Of a stretch of 64,000 nt of DNA, positions 11,445 through 20,992 are shown in pieces (positions within the stretch are counted from its first letter, which is position 1; each line of letters opens with the position of its first letter). The stretch is from Bufo bufo (Eukaryota > Chordata > Amphibia > Anura > Bufonidae): the NCBI RefSeq assembly GCF_905171765.1, contig NC_053391.1:190350559-190414558 (forward strand), read 5' to 3'. Made by a program: the position numbers and the translations under genes. Below the pieces are notes generated by a model that saw only the letters and a program-made list of their open reading frames with translations, ran no database searches and was not told the DNA's origin.

Positions 11445-13368
11445 TTTTTAATTCCCCATAGTCCTTCTGCTGTTTTATCCCATTTGAGGATGGTGCAATG
11501 ACTCACATGGACTCATACAGCTGTTTACTCAGACTGAGCCAACAACCATATGGTTACAATTCTCAGCGTGTACAAACTTGTTGGTTACAAACATTATTGT
11601 GGCACAAAGCTTGATAGTTACACATATAAATGTGAGGCACAGGGCTTAGTGTTTATCAGAAGCAACAGAACTTCCTCTATGTGCAGTTTGCTAAGTATAT
11701 CCACTATTGCAGGGTCTGCAGGCTGCCAAGTTCACAATCCATGGTCCCCTCTATCCTCAGAGTATCAGGCCTACCAGTTTACAGGTTTTAGGCTGGAAAT
11801 GGTCCAAAATCACTTGAGTTATCCAGGGCATCCTCCTACCTGGAATCTAGCGCTCACTGAAGCTGCCCAGTCTACAACAGGCCTAAAGCATAGGTGGTAA
11901 TGCCCCCAGTCAGATCTCAGGGCTTTTATCTCTCTCAGAAGACCCAGCTCTAACCAAGAATCACCCTCACTAGTGCCAGATGTGCCTTGTCTCAGAAGCA
12001 CTGTAAGGGAGTTGGGTGACAATTAGACTCACATAGTAGTTGCAATTATCTATTTCTTTACTGGAGAGTATGCAAGAAACAAAGTGAGCAATGCAACAGC
12101 TATAACAATCACTTTCATATAATTGGCTTAAAAATAAGGATTTAAGCAGTCTCTTTATGCCGGCCACAATAGTAATTAGTTGCTATAGTCTCTTGAACAG
12201 TTCAATTGTAAAACTAGGGACTAGAGCCTTATGACTGGCTCCTTTTCTGAACATTGCTTTCTCTGGAGTCAGTTTCTCTGCACACAGCTCACATGTGCTC
12301 TATCATGAACTTTTCTGCTCCTCAAGCTCACAGGCCTTTCAGGTCACACACTAAAGCACTTTCCGTTTGCCAGCTACTTTTATAATCTTTGGCCCATCAG
12401 TGGCATCTAGTGGCACTACAGAAAAATTCAATACATGGAAATATATCAATCAGTACTCCCAATCTACAGACTAGGGTTTATTTGGGATATTGTACATAGG
12501 CACCAGTTACACGGCTGTATTTTTGGAGCCCACAATACCACTGAGATTTGTAAAGCTTCATTTGACCCTCCCCCCAAGCTGTACCATACGGCACCTGATC
12601 TAGCCCTTCTTATTTTTTTGAGCACCTTATTTATTTTATTTACAATACTAAGTAAAAGTTAAGTTTTATATCTCTTTAAGGAGTTTCCAGCCCATCAGTA
12701 TTCTTAGGCCTAATAATAGTCACCTAGTCTTGGTCTGTATAGATCACTTTGCTGCAGTTATCTACTTATCTGTCATTATAATACTACCTGTAATGATATC
12801 ACGTCTATGTATAGATAAGACACAATCCACTATTCACAATAGGTGATTATCAAATCTTACCTATTATTTCCTTCTACAATGACCTCTGCACAGATCACAG
12901 AGTATGCCCAGAAAACTGTCCCATAGATATCATTAGGGTCAGCTCCATACCATTGTGTCCTTGGCCGATGGGGCCCCCGTAAAGCAATTTTTTAATGCTT
13001 TCTAAATACTGTTAAGAACAGCTCAGCCAAGATGGGAGCCTCAATCATATTAAGGAAATAGAATAAATAAATCTGTAATCAGAAAATAAAAGAAGATTAG
13101 AAAAAGGATAGGTGTTACTATGTGGTTTTAACTGGCAGTTCTCCAGTGAATGTTTGTTTGTTTTTTGTATTTTCGTGAACCGGAGGGTCGCTTTAATTTT
13201 CACATACAATCCTCAGTCAAATACAGCTAATTGCAAAATGGCCAAACATAATGTAACATCATGGTGGTCACCCATTACTTCACTGGTGTTCTTCGGTTCA
13301 AGGACAGGGTTTGCAGGAAGGGCATACATGATCTGATAATCCTTGTTGGAGCATCCTGTTGCATTCAG
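11445..13368. other. No gene recognised
   Basis: Mixed unique-looking sequence with simple T and A runs. Frames up to 116 codons (e.g. 11550-11900) show no motif I recognise and no codon-level conservation can be judged. Confidence 0.4.
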
Positions 13369-13585
13369 GCCCCATAGCAGTTACAGAGCCGAACTTGGAA
13401 AATAACAATCACCAATCATCTATCTTTATTCTTCATTCATCCCTTGCATTACTCAGCTGAACATCAAGAGACTGACTCCAATCCCATATATGCCGACTAC
13501 TCCAGAAGTGTTCCAAAGCAATCTATTACACTTTGCTATGAATTACCTGCAGTTTGGTAAATGATACACTATTCTAATTCTTTCT
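13369..13585 (+). repeat. Dispersed 217-bp repeat, copy 2
   Basis: Second copy of the sequence at 10538-10754, same orientation, starting GCCCCATAGCAGTTACAG, with scattered substitutions and small indels. Confidence 0.7.
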
Positions 13586-14044
13586 GCTAATTGAACATCG
13601 ATCCTGCTGTGAGCATATTTATAAAAGAAGAAGAAAAAAAAAAAGATTGTTAAGTGTGTATCAATCAGGGCTTTTAATCCTGTTTGCGATGTACTGTATT
13701 CTGCTGCTTGTGCTGCTGAAAGGATTAGGCTAACGATTTATAGTTTGTTTGCGCAAGAGATTACATTAAACTGCCTGCGCCAGTCAAAGTTTATGTAAAT
13801 TCATCCACATAGTCCACAGGATGAACATGATGACCTACACTTATATGTATGTATAATTGACTGTTAATCATTCATTATAGGGGCTTTACAAGTGATGGTC
13901 TATACTCTGATTACTGGGGGTTACACACCCCGCCAATCAGCTGTTCTACGGTAGCTCTGGTGCTGGAACCTAGCGCCAGAACTACATGGCCCCATCCATT
14001 GTGCAGTGGACTGAGCTGGTTACCGCAATACTGCTCTCATTTAA

Positions 14045-14485
14045 AGAGGACCTTTCATCAGCATCAAGTATGTAAACTGAATATACATACATGGAGAGCG
14101 GCGCCCAGGGATCCCCCTGCACTTACTATTATCCCCGGGCGCCGCTCCGTTCTCCGGTTACAGGCTCCGGTAAAGTCATAGTTAGGCTCCACCCATTTGA
14201 GCCTGCCGCGGTCTCCTTCTCCTATACTGTAGCGCTGGCCAATCACAGCGCTCAGCTCTTAGCCATGCTATGAGCTGAGCCCTGCGATTGGCCAGCGCTA
14301 CAACATAGGAGAAAGAGACGCCGGCAGGCTCAAATGGGTGGAGCCTAACTATGACTTTACCGGAGCCTGTAACCGGAGAACGGAGCGGCGCCCGGGGATA
14401 ATAGTAAGTGCAGGGGGATCCCTGGGCGCCGCTCTCCATGTATGTATATTCAGTTTACATACTTGATGCTGATGAAAGGTCCTCT
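14045..14485. mobile_element. T2/Kolobok-type palindromic MITE
   Basis: Flanked by TTAA (14041-14044 and 14486-14489), with ends AGAGGACCTTTCATCAGC and the exact inverse. The TTAAAG start fits the TTAAAGGRR terminal signature of the Xenopus T2 family (established). Arms of about 210 bp are nearly perfect inverses around a short loop near 14265. As a result, the same peptide frame (MESGAQGSPCTYYYPRAP) appears once on each strand; it is a mirror artefact, not a gene. Confidence 0.85.
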
Positions 14486-14572
14486 TTAAGTGAATGGGAA
14501 AGGAAGCTCAGAGCCAGAGCTACTGTAGCTGATCAGCATGGATGCAGAATGTCAGACCCCTGCTGATCAGAT

Positions 14573-15468
14573 AATGATGGCCTATCGCTTCTCAGCCTTT
14601 TGGCTAAGATCAAGTGCAGTATCTGTTCTTATCAGGTCCTGGTAGTACAGAGCCGCTGCCAGTATGTAGAACGGAGAACCATATGGTCATCCCTAGGGTG
14701 TACACCTTTGGCCTTTAGTGGCTTATGGTAAGTAATCAAGGGACCGCCGGATTGAAGCCAGAGGCCAAGATGTACTTGAAAGCATGAGGTGCAGACGTGC
14801 CCCAGGAGTGGTGACCCTTGGGAGCTTGAACTCACTGGGGGTGGGAGGCCACTTAGTGACAGCACATATGCACACACTTCACTTTCACACATATTAAGCA
14901 CACACACCTCTATTTTTTGCATGGTCTGGTGTAAGGAAGAGGAATTTTTTATAATTCCGGCCGAATGTCCAGGCTGTAATCAGCACATTCACTATTTATT
15001 TTTGTTTCACTGTGTGTTCCCTTTACAAGTTGTTTGTCACTAGGATTTTCAGGCTGCGGCACCCTTATGGGTCACCCCTTCCCGTGGTCTGGGTGTGTGT
15101 GTGGGGCATAATGGTTGCTCACCCCCTGCAAAACCCATTGGTCTCTCCCTCTGGGAAGAGGCCAGACCTAGACTTTTGGTTCTTGGCCAACACCTGGCCA
15201 GGTGGGAGCCAGAGCAAGACTGGCACTTCTCCAGCTTCAGCTGTCGGATGTTCCTTGTTCTGGTCCCTTGCAGGAGCCTTCTGGCACCTGGAGCCTTCTG
15301 GAAGGAACGGAATTGGTTTATGAGAGGCCCTTCTTATATGGAGAGGGCTTGTGATGGACCATAAACAAGTGCACGTTTTTTCGTGTGGCACGCTGCATGA
15401 CTTTGATACACGGGTGTAGAAAGCACGTACCTTGGGCTTTCAAAAAATAAAGAAAATGATGGCCTATC
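14573..15468 (+). mobile_element. Retroposed unit with U2 snRNA head and 14-bp TSD
   Basis: AATGATGGCCTATC occurs exactly at 14573-14586 and again at 15455-15468, bracketing ~870 bp. The insert begins with the 5' part of U2 snRNA. It ends in an A-rich tail (caaaaaataaagaaa) containing AATAAA, as expected for LINE-driven target-primed retroposition. The body (14636-15440) is mixed-composition sequence with no frame I recognise; the predicted 90-100 codon frames near 15012-15391 overlap on opposite strands. The restored empty site matches a gatggcctatcctgaagatag repeat. It could be a one-off template-switch chimera or a member of a snRNA-headed SINE family. Confidence 0.7.
14584..14635 (+). pseudogene. 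U2 snRNA 5' fragment (truncated pseudogene)
   Basis: Starts ATCGCTTCTCAGCCTTTTGG and continues through the branch-point-recognition region to the phrase cttatcag, about the first 52 nt of vertebrate U2. By memory of the consensus there are two substitutions (G to A in ttctcGgcc, T to C in agtgTagt). The match stops abruptly and unrelated sequence follows, so the Sm site and 3' stem-loops are missing. No U2-type promoter upstream. Not functional as a spliceosomal RNA. Confidence 0.85.
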
Positions 15469-15531
15469 CTGAAGATAGACCATCACTTTTAAAGGATTGG
15501 ACATAATATGGCAGAATATTACTGTGAATGC

Positions 15532-15612
15532 AGCATAGTGGCTCAGTGGTTAGCACAGGGGTCCTAGGTTCGAATATGTCAGCGCTATATAAGTGAATAA
15601 AATTAATAATAA
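15532..15612 (+). mobile_element. tRNA-type SINE remnant with L2-like tail
   Basis: gtggctcagtggttagcac is an A-box-like tRNA-derived head, ggttcgaat is a B-box core, and cagcgctatataagtgaata followed by aataataaa is an L2/CR1-type tail. The middle of the element is deleted, leaving about 80 bp. Confidence 0.6.
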
Positions 15613-15793
15613 ATTATGCCTTTTTGTTGGCAAAAAGGGCACTTTGAAAAGGTTACCTAAGTACTTTAAGGCTGATGGCCTATCTTTTGGTGGATCTGAT
15701 ACTTGGCAGCTTTTTGGAGGAGCCACAGTGATCTAAAGACTGGATGCCCTTCATTGTTTAGGCCACTTGCTACAACACAGCTCCTTACTTTTA

Positions 15794-16123
15794 GGCTGGG
15801 TTCAGACCTGAGCGTCTTTGATATGCGCGTTTAACGCGCGTTTTTGACGCGCGTTTTTTATGCGCGTTTTTTGCAATAGTAAACGCGCGTTTGACGCGCG
15901 TTTGTGTGATTGACTGCAATGTCCTATGGCCACAAACGCGCTGTAAAACGCCCCAAAGAAGCTCAAGTACTTGTTTGAGCGTAGGGCGTTTTACAGCGCG
16001 TTTTTCAGCGCTGTAAAACGCTCAAGTGAGAACCAGGGCCATAGGGAAGCATTGGTTTTCATGTGTTGAGCGTTTTACAGCGCGTTTGAACGCGCTGTAA
16101 AACGCTCAAGTGTGAACCCAGCC
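15794..16123. mobile_element. Harbinger-like MITE, TTA TSD
   Basis: Flanked by TTA (15791-15793 and 16124-16126), with ends GGCTGGGTTCAGACCTGAGCG-like and the inverse (CGCTCAAGTGTGAACCCAGCC). The interior is built of acgcgcgttt/aaacgcgctg palindromes. A 3-bp TTA TSD fits PIF/Harbinger. Noncoding, 330 bp. Confidence 0.7.
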
Positions 16124-16203
16124 TTAGTAGCACCTGTGCCTAGTATTCCAGCTCAGTCCCATTTACTTGAATGGTAAAAAGCAGGAGTCAACTATCATTG
16201 CTA

Positions 16204-17627
16204 CACTGAACAAAAATATAAACGCAAAACTTTCATTTTTGGTCCCATTTTGCATGAACTGAACTCAAAGATCTGAAACATTTTCTACATACACAAAAGA
16301 CCCATTACTCTCAAATATTGTTCACAAATCTGTCTAAATCTGTGTTAGTGAGCACTTCTCCTTTGCCGAGATAATCCATCCCACCTCACAGGTGTGGCAT
16401 ATCAAGGTGCTGATTAGACAGCATGAATATTGCACAGGTGTGCCTTAGAATGCCCACAATAAAAGGCCACTCTGAAATGTGCAGTTTCATCACACAGCAC
16501 AATGCCACAGATGTTGCAATGTTTGAGGGAGCATGCAATTGGCATGCTAACTACAGGAATGTCTACCAGAGCTGTTGCCCTTGAAATGAATGTTTATTTC
16601 TCTACCATAAGCCGTCTCCAAAGGCATTTCAGAGAATTTGGCAGTACATCCAACCAGCCTCACAACTGCAGACCACGTGTAACCACACCATCCCAGGACC
16701 TCCACATCCAGCATGTTCACCTCCATGATTGTCTGAGACTAGTCACCCAGACAGCTGCAGCAACAATCGGTTTGCATAACCAAAGAATTTCTGCACAAAA
16801 TGTCAAAAACCGTCTCAGGGAAGCTCATTTGCATGCTCATCGTCCTCATCGGGGTCTGGACCTAACTTCAGTTTGTCGTCGTAACCGACTTGGGTGGGAA
16901 AATGCTCTCCTTAAATAGCGTCTGGCACATTGGAGAGGCATTCTGTTCACAGATGAGTTCCGCTTTTCACTGTTCAGGGCAGATGGCAGACAGCGTATGT
17001 GGTGTCGCGTGGGTGAGCGGTTTAATGACGTCAATGTTGTGGATCAAGTGGCCCATGGTGGCAGTGGTGTTATGGTATGGGCAGGCGTATGTTATGGACA
17101 ACGAACACAGGTGCATTTTATTGATGGCATTTTGAATGCACAGAGATACCGTGATGAGATCCTGAGGCCCATTGTTGTGCCATTCATCCACGACCATCAC
17201 CTCATGTTGCAGCATGATAATGCACTGCCCCATATTGCAAGGATCTGTACACAATTCCTGGAATCTGAAAACATCCCAGTTCTTGCATGGCCAGCATATT
17301 CACCGGACATGTCACCCCCCCCCCCCCCCCCCCTGTAAGGCAAAACTGTGCACATTTCAGAGTGGCATTTTATTGTGGGCTCTCTAAGGCACACCTGTGC
17401 AATATTCATGCAGTCTAATCAGTACCTTGATATGCCACACCTGTGAGGTGGGATGGATTATCGCGGCAAAGGAGAAGTGCTCACTAACACAGATTTAGAC
17501 AGATTTTTGAACAATATTTGAGAGTAATGGGTCTTTTTGTATGTAGAAAATGTTTCAGATCTTTGAGTTCAGCTCATGCAAAATGGGAGCAAAACCAAAA
17601 GTGTTGTGTTTATATTTTTGTTCAGTG
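16204..17627 (+). mobile_element. Tc1-like transposon with ~285-bp TIRs, internally deleted
   Basis: Flanked by TA (16202-16203, 17628-17629). Ends are CACTGAACAAAAATATAAAC and its inverse. The inverted repeats run from 16204 to ~16488 and ~17341 to 17627 with few mismatches. I recognise this as a long-TIR Tc1 family widespread in fish and frogs. An internal deletion at 17318-17336 joins the middle of the transposase to the 3' UTR at a C run of about 20, so the 3' third of the gene is gone. The TIRs may still be bound by a related transposase. Confidence 0.9.
16502..17338 (+). pseudogene. Tc1-like transposase, truncated and with one nonsense codon
   Basis: The frame opens at ATG 16502 (MPQMLQCLREHAIGM...) with a paired-like helix-turn-helix region: AVALEMNVYFSTISRLQRHF, residues ~25-45. 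After a long DNA-binding half it reaches an in-frame TAG at 16916-16918. Reading the same frame past the stop gives the catalytic core: LFTDEFRFS (first Asp), then GVMVWAGVCYG and LQHDNALPH (second Asp), then PAYSPDMS. The frame then enters a poly-C run and stops. In Tc1 proteins the third catalytic residue (the Glu of D34E) lies just after SPDMSP, so it is deleted. The protein would be inactive. Confidence 0.9.
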
Positions 17628-17639
17628 TATAAGTATGGA

Positions 17640-18247
17640 ACTGTTACCCACTTGTCTTGAAATGCAACACTGAGCGTTGTATCACTCCTCTTCTGCTGTG
17701 GCAAACTGGCATGTATAGTTTACGTCATACCACCAGGTTTTTTAAACTTGGCTGTAGTTGCAGGACGCCACCTTATTATTCAGTAAGTGTCCTTAGTGTG
17801 CAGCCTGTTTCAGCCTGTTTTCTTTTGCTGTTCAGCTCAACTTCTTTTCCTGGCTCTGCTACATCAAGTTTTGCTCCACCACATCAGCTTTGCTGCATCA
17901 AGTTTAGCTCCAATACTCCAGCTTTGCTAATTCAGTTTCATTCCACAACTCCACATCTGCTGCATCAGTTCAGTTCCACTACTCCATTCCTGCTACATCG
18001 CTGCATGAACTCTGCAGCATAGCAATCTAAACTCCACTATTCCTATTTATCTCTATTGCATTAGGCCTACATTCTGCCACTCTGGCTCTCCAGCTTTGCT
18101 ACATCCATCTCCATCCTGCTGCACCAGCGCCACCTTCTGATGAGGCTTAAGACATTCAATTTCAGACACTGACACGTCACCTTCAAACAGAGGATCAGTG
18201 GGAATACCAAGCGTTGGAAGCCCACTGATTTCATATTAACCCCTTAA
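17640..18247. repeat. Degenerate pyrimidine-rich repeat, no gene
   Basis: From about 17800 to 18140 a loose unit of ctccactactccattcctgct/tgctacatcag type is repeated, resembling the tidier 60-bp satellite at 19.0-19.6 kb. Frame 17657-18022 is this low-complexity sequence read through. Confidence 0.5.
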
Positions 18248-18620
18248 AGGGGTATTCCCATCTTGCTACTTCATCCTCAATTGCTGCCAGCTATGCTGTT
18301 CACTTCCTGGTTTTCTGCTGCTAAGGCTGGGCGGGCTTAGGCAGTTTGAGTGAAGGCCGGCCACACCTCCTTATGACATCACACTGAGAACTCAGTCCTT
18401 GCGTGCTAGTTCATGTAAACAGTATGACTCATCAGTCTTTCAGCCTGCAGTGTCTGTGAGGCCCCTCCCCCTGCTGGGGAATCATCAGAGAGCCATGTGA
18501 AGTGAGCTGAGTGCACAGTAACACGTGGCTGTTCTGCAGTTTTACACATAAAATCTCTGTCTGATCTTTTACAAACCCATTCTGTGTATCAAAAACTATA
18601 ATTCAATATTATACATTAGC
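18248..18620. mobile_element. T2-like MITE, left end only
   Basis: TTAA (18244-18247) followed by AGGGGTATTCCCATCTTGC fits T2-type ends. The interior is GC-moderate and noncoding. No matching right end (gggaatacccct ttaa) is visible, so the element is truncated or fused to the next unit. Confidence 0.45.
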
Positions 18621-18705
18621 TCAAAAGCTTGACCAACCCCCACCCACCAGCACTGATGCAGATTTGTTTCCATTACAGCTGTACTCCAGTTGTGTATAAA
18701 CCTTA

Positions 18706-19012
18706 TGTAACGAGCCCCTGCTCGCTCTATTCTGCTCTCACGGCACTCCCACAATATCTGCTGGTTCCGCCGTTGATGATCCGGCCTCAAACGACCGCTC
18801 GTGTCGTTTTAATTCTCACAGAACTAACACCAGTCAGGCTGTATGTGAGTTCAAACTGACAAAATTCTTTATTGAATGCCCCACATATCTTTATATTGAC
18901 AGTTGGAACACCTCTTTCAATTGGTAAATTGTAAAAACCCCTCTAATTGGCTATGCAAATTAGGTAAGCAGGGATTAGTTCAAGAGCTTGGCTGGGAGGC
19001 AGATGGGTGTGG
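18706..19012 (-). mobile_element. LTR-like fragment
   Basis: On the minus strand the segment carries AATAAAG (within attcaataaagaattttg, near 18870-18885) and ends ...GGGGCTCGTTACA, a CA-type LTR terminus. The other end is not defined. No internal retroelement genes are adjacent. This is a tentative call from composition and polyadenylation-signal placement. Confidence 0.3.
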
Positions 19013-19023
19013 CCATGAATGGC

Positions 19024-19632
19024 TTCCTATACAGCCCTGCTACATCTTTATTCTACTCCCCCACTAGCACTGTGTCTGAAAAGCTTCATACAGAGATCTG
19101 CTACATCTGTCTGTTTATCTCTTCAACCAGCACTGTGTCAGAACAGCCGCATAATCAGCTCTGCTATATCTGTTTCTCTCTTCCACCAGTATTGATGCTG
19201 ACCCGCCACATATACAGCTCTGCTACATCTGTCTATTCCCTTCCCCATTAGAACTGTGTCTGAACAGCAGTGTATTCAGCTCTGCTACATCAGTTTCTCT
19301 CTTCTGTCACATATACAGCTCTGCTACATCTGTTTCTCTCTTCCACCAGCATTGATGCTGACCCGCCACATATACAGCTCTGCTACATCTGTCTATTCCC
19401 TTCCCCATTAGAACTGTGTCTGAACAGCAGCGTATTCAGCTCTGCTACATCAGTTTCTCTCTTCCACCAGCATTGATGCTGACCCGCCACATATACAGCT
19501 CTGCTACATCTGTTTCTCTCTTCCACCAGCATTGATGCTGACCCGCCACATATACAGCTCTGCTACATCTGTCTATTCCCTTTCCCATTAGAAGTATGGC
19601 TGAACAGCAGCATATTCAGCTCTGCTACATCC
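19024..19632 (+). repeat. Satellite of ~60-bp units of two types
   Basis: About ten units each run from CTGCTACATC to ...CAGCT. Type A (59 bp) contains ttctctcttccaccagcatt and cccgccacatata. Type B (62 bp) contains ctattcccttccccattaga and gaacagcagtgtatt. They alternate A-B with occasional A-A and one short unit, giving a partial higher-order repeat. Noncoding. Confidence 0.85.
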
Positions 19633-20105
19633 ATAAGCCCCCCCATATGCCTCCATCAGCCCCCATATGCCTCCAACAGCCCCCTATATGCCTCCAACAG
19701 CCCCCATATGCCTCCATCAGCCCCCAAGTGCCTCCATCAGCCCCCCAAATACCCTCATCAGCCCCCATGTGCCTCCAACAGCCCCCCATATGCCTCCATA
19801 AGCCCCCAAGTGCCTCTAGCAGCCTCCCATATGCCTCTATCAGCCCCCAAGTGCCTCCATCAGCCCCCAAGTGCCTTCATCAGCCCCCATGTGCCTCTAA
19901 CAGCCCCCCATATGCCTCCATCAGCCCCCTAAATGCCTCCATCAGCACAAGTGCCTCCATCAGCCCCCATGTGCTTCCAACAGCCCCCCATATGCCTCTA
20001 TCAGCCCCAAGTGCTTCCAACAGCCTCCCATATGCCTCCATCAGCCTCCAAGTGCCTCCATCAGCCCCCCAAGTGCCTCCATCAGCCCCCCAAGTGCCTC
20101 CAATC
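19633..20105 (+). repeat. Minisatellite, 20-bp unit
   Basis: About 23 copies of a unit like CCCCCATATGCCTCCATCAG, with variants (aagtg for atatg, aacag for atcag, occasional 21-mers). Long frames on both strands (185 codons plus, 81 codons minus; Pro/Ser/Ile- or Gly/Trp-rich) are products of the unit and are not evidence of a gene. It begins where the 60-bp satellite stops. Confidence 0.95.
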
Positions 20106-20619
20106 GTTGGTGGAATTGGTGGTGCATGTAAAAGTAATACTCACCCCTTATGAAGTAGTCTCCCATTCCTCCGATGGCTCTCCGACGCTGTCCGGACTAG
20201 TCTCTTCCGTGCACGAACTGTTCGGGCGGCCGTGCATGCACAGAACTATATTCTTTTGTGCTGCGTTGGAGCTCTCTTTTAGACACGGCTTAAAAGAATA
20301 TGGATCCGGGCATGCGCGGCCGGCCGGCGACGTGCGCGCTCACGGTGTGAGTGAGAGGCCGGCCACAGCATCGAAATGGAAACCACTGCGCAAGCGCGGC
20401 CCATGGATGCGGCCAGCGAGCGGTGGCCGTATCCATGGGCAGCGAAGATCAACAATGGATTTGGAGAATTCAATTTGAAAGAGAACAGTAGGATTTTTTT
20501 AATGATATATATTTAGAAAAACGTTCACTGGGGGATAAATAATTTAATCAAATATGATTAAGAAGATGGGAACTAAAGAGCAGGTAAGTATTTGCCTCCT
20601 GTTCCGCTTCTCCAATTCT
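20106..20619. other. GC-rich unassigned sequence, L1 insertion target
   Basis: Contains gcgcgc and ggccggc clusters (20220-20420) like the GC-rich bodies of nearby T2-type MITEs, but no ends are visible. The 3' part is the target into which the L1 at 20636-26263 inserted. Confidence 0.4.
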
Positions 20620-20992
20620 CCCGGACAGACTCTATATATTTTTTTTTAAACTCGTTTTATTGGAGTATAAAGGTGCATTATCAAAGTACATGACAATTCG
20701 GCATATCAATAAATCCAATAGAAAAAATCACAGCGTCAACATACAAATTGACTTAAAACAATTACAGAGAATACAGAAAATAAAATAAAATAAAACAATG
20801 TAAAACAGTTTGTGATACATTATTCATGATGTAAGTACAATTTCCCATGGACGCAGCAGGGCTTCTGGCAGTACACAAGTAGGATTCCTAAACAGTTTCA
20901 CGCTTGCCATAACAGGAATATTATCCCAGGTGAATATTGACTATAAAGGCATTCCACATTTCCCATCGCAGTTTGCATAGAAATATGGAATC

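Noticed and set aside
10538..13585. Pair of 217-bp direct repeats as LTRs of a 3-kb retroelement
   Set aside because: No TG..CA ends, no TSD, no primer-binding or polypurine tract seen, and no retroviral-type genes between.
19596..20153. 185-codon plus-strand frame and opposite frames in the minisatellite
   Set aside because: Pure product of a 20-bp repeat; both strands are open and the composition is Pro/Ser or Gly/Trp repeats.
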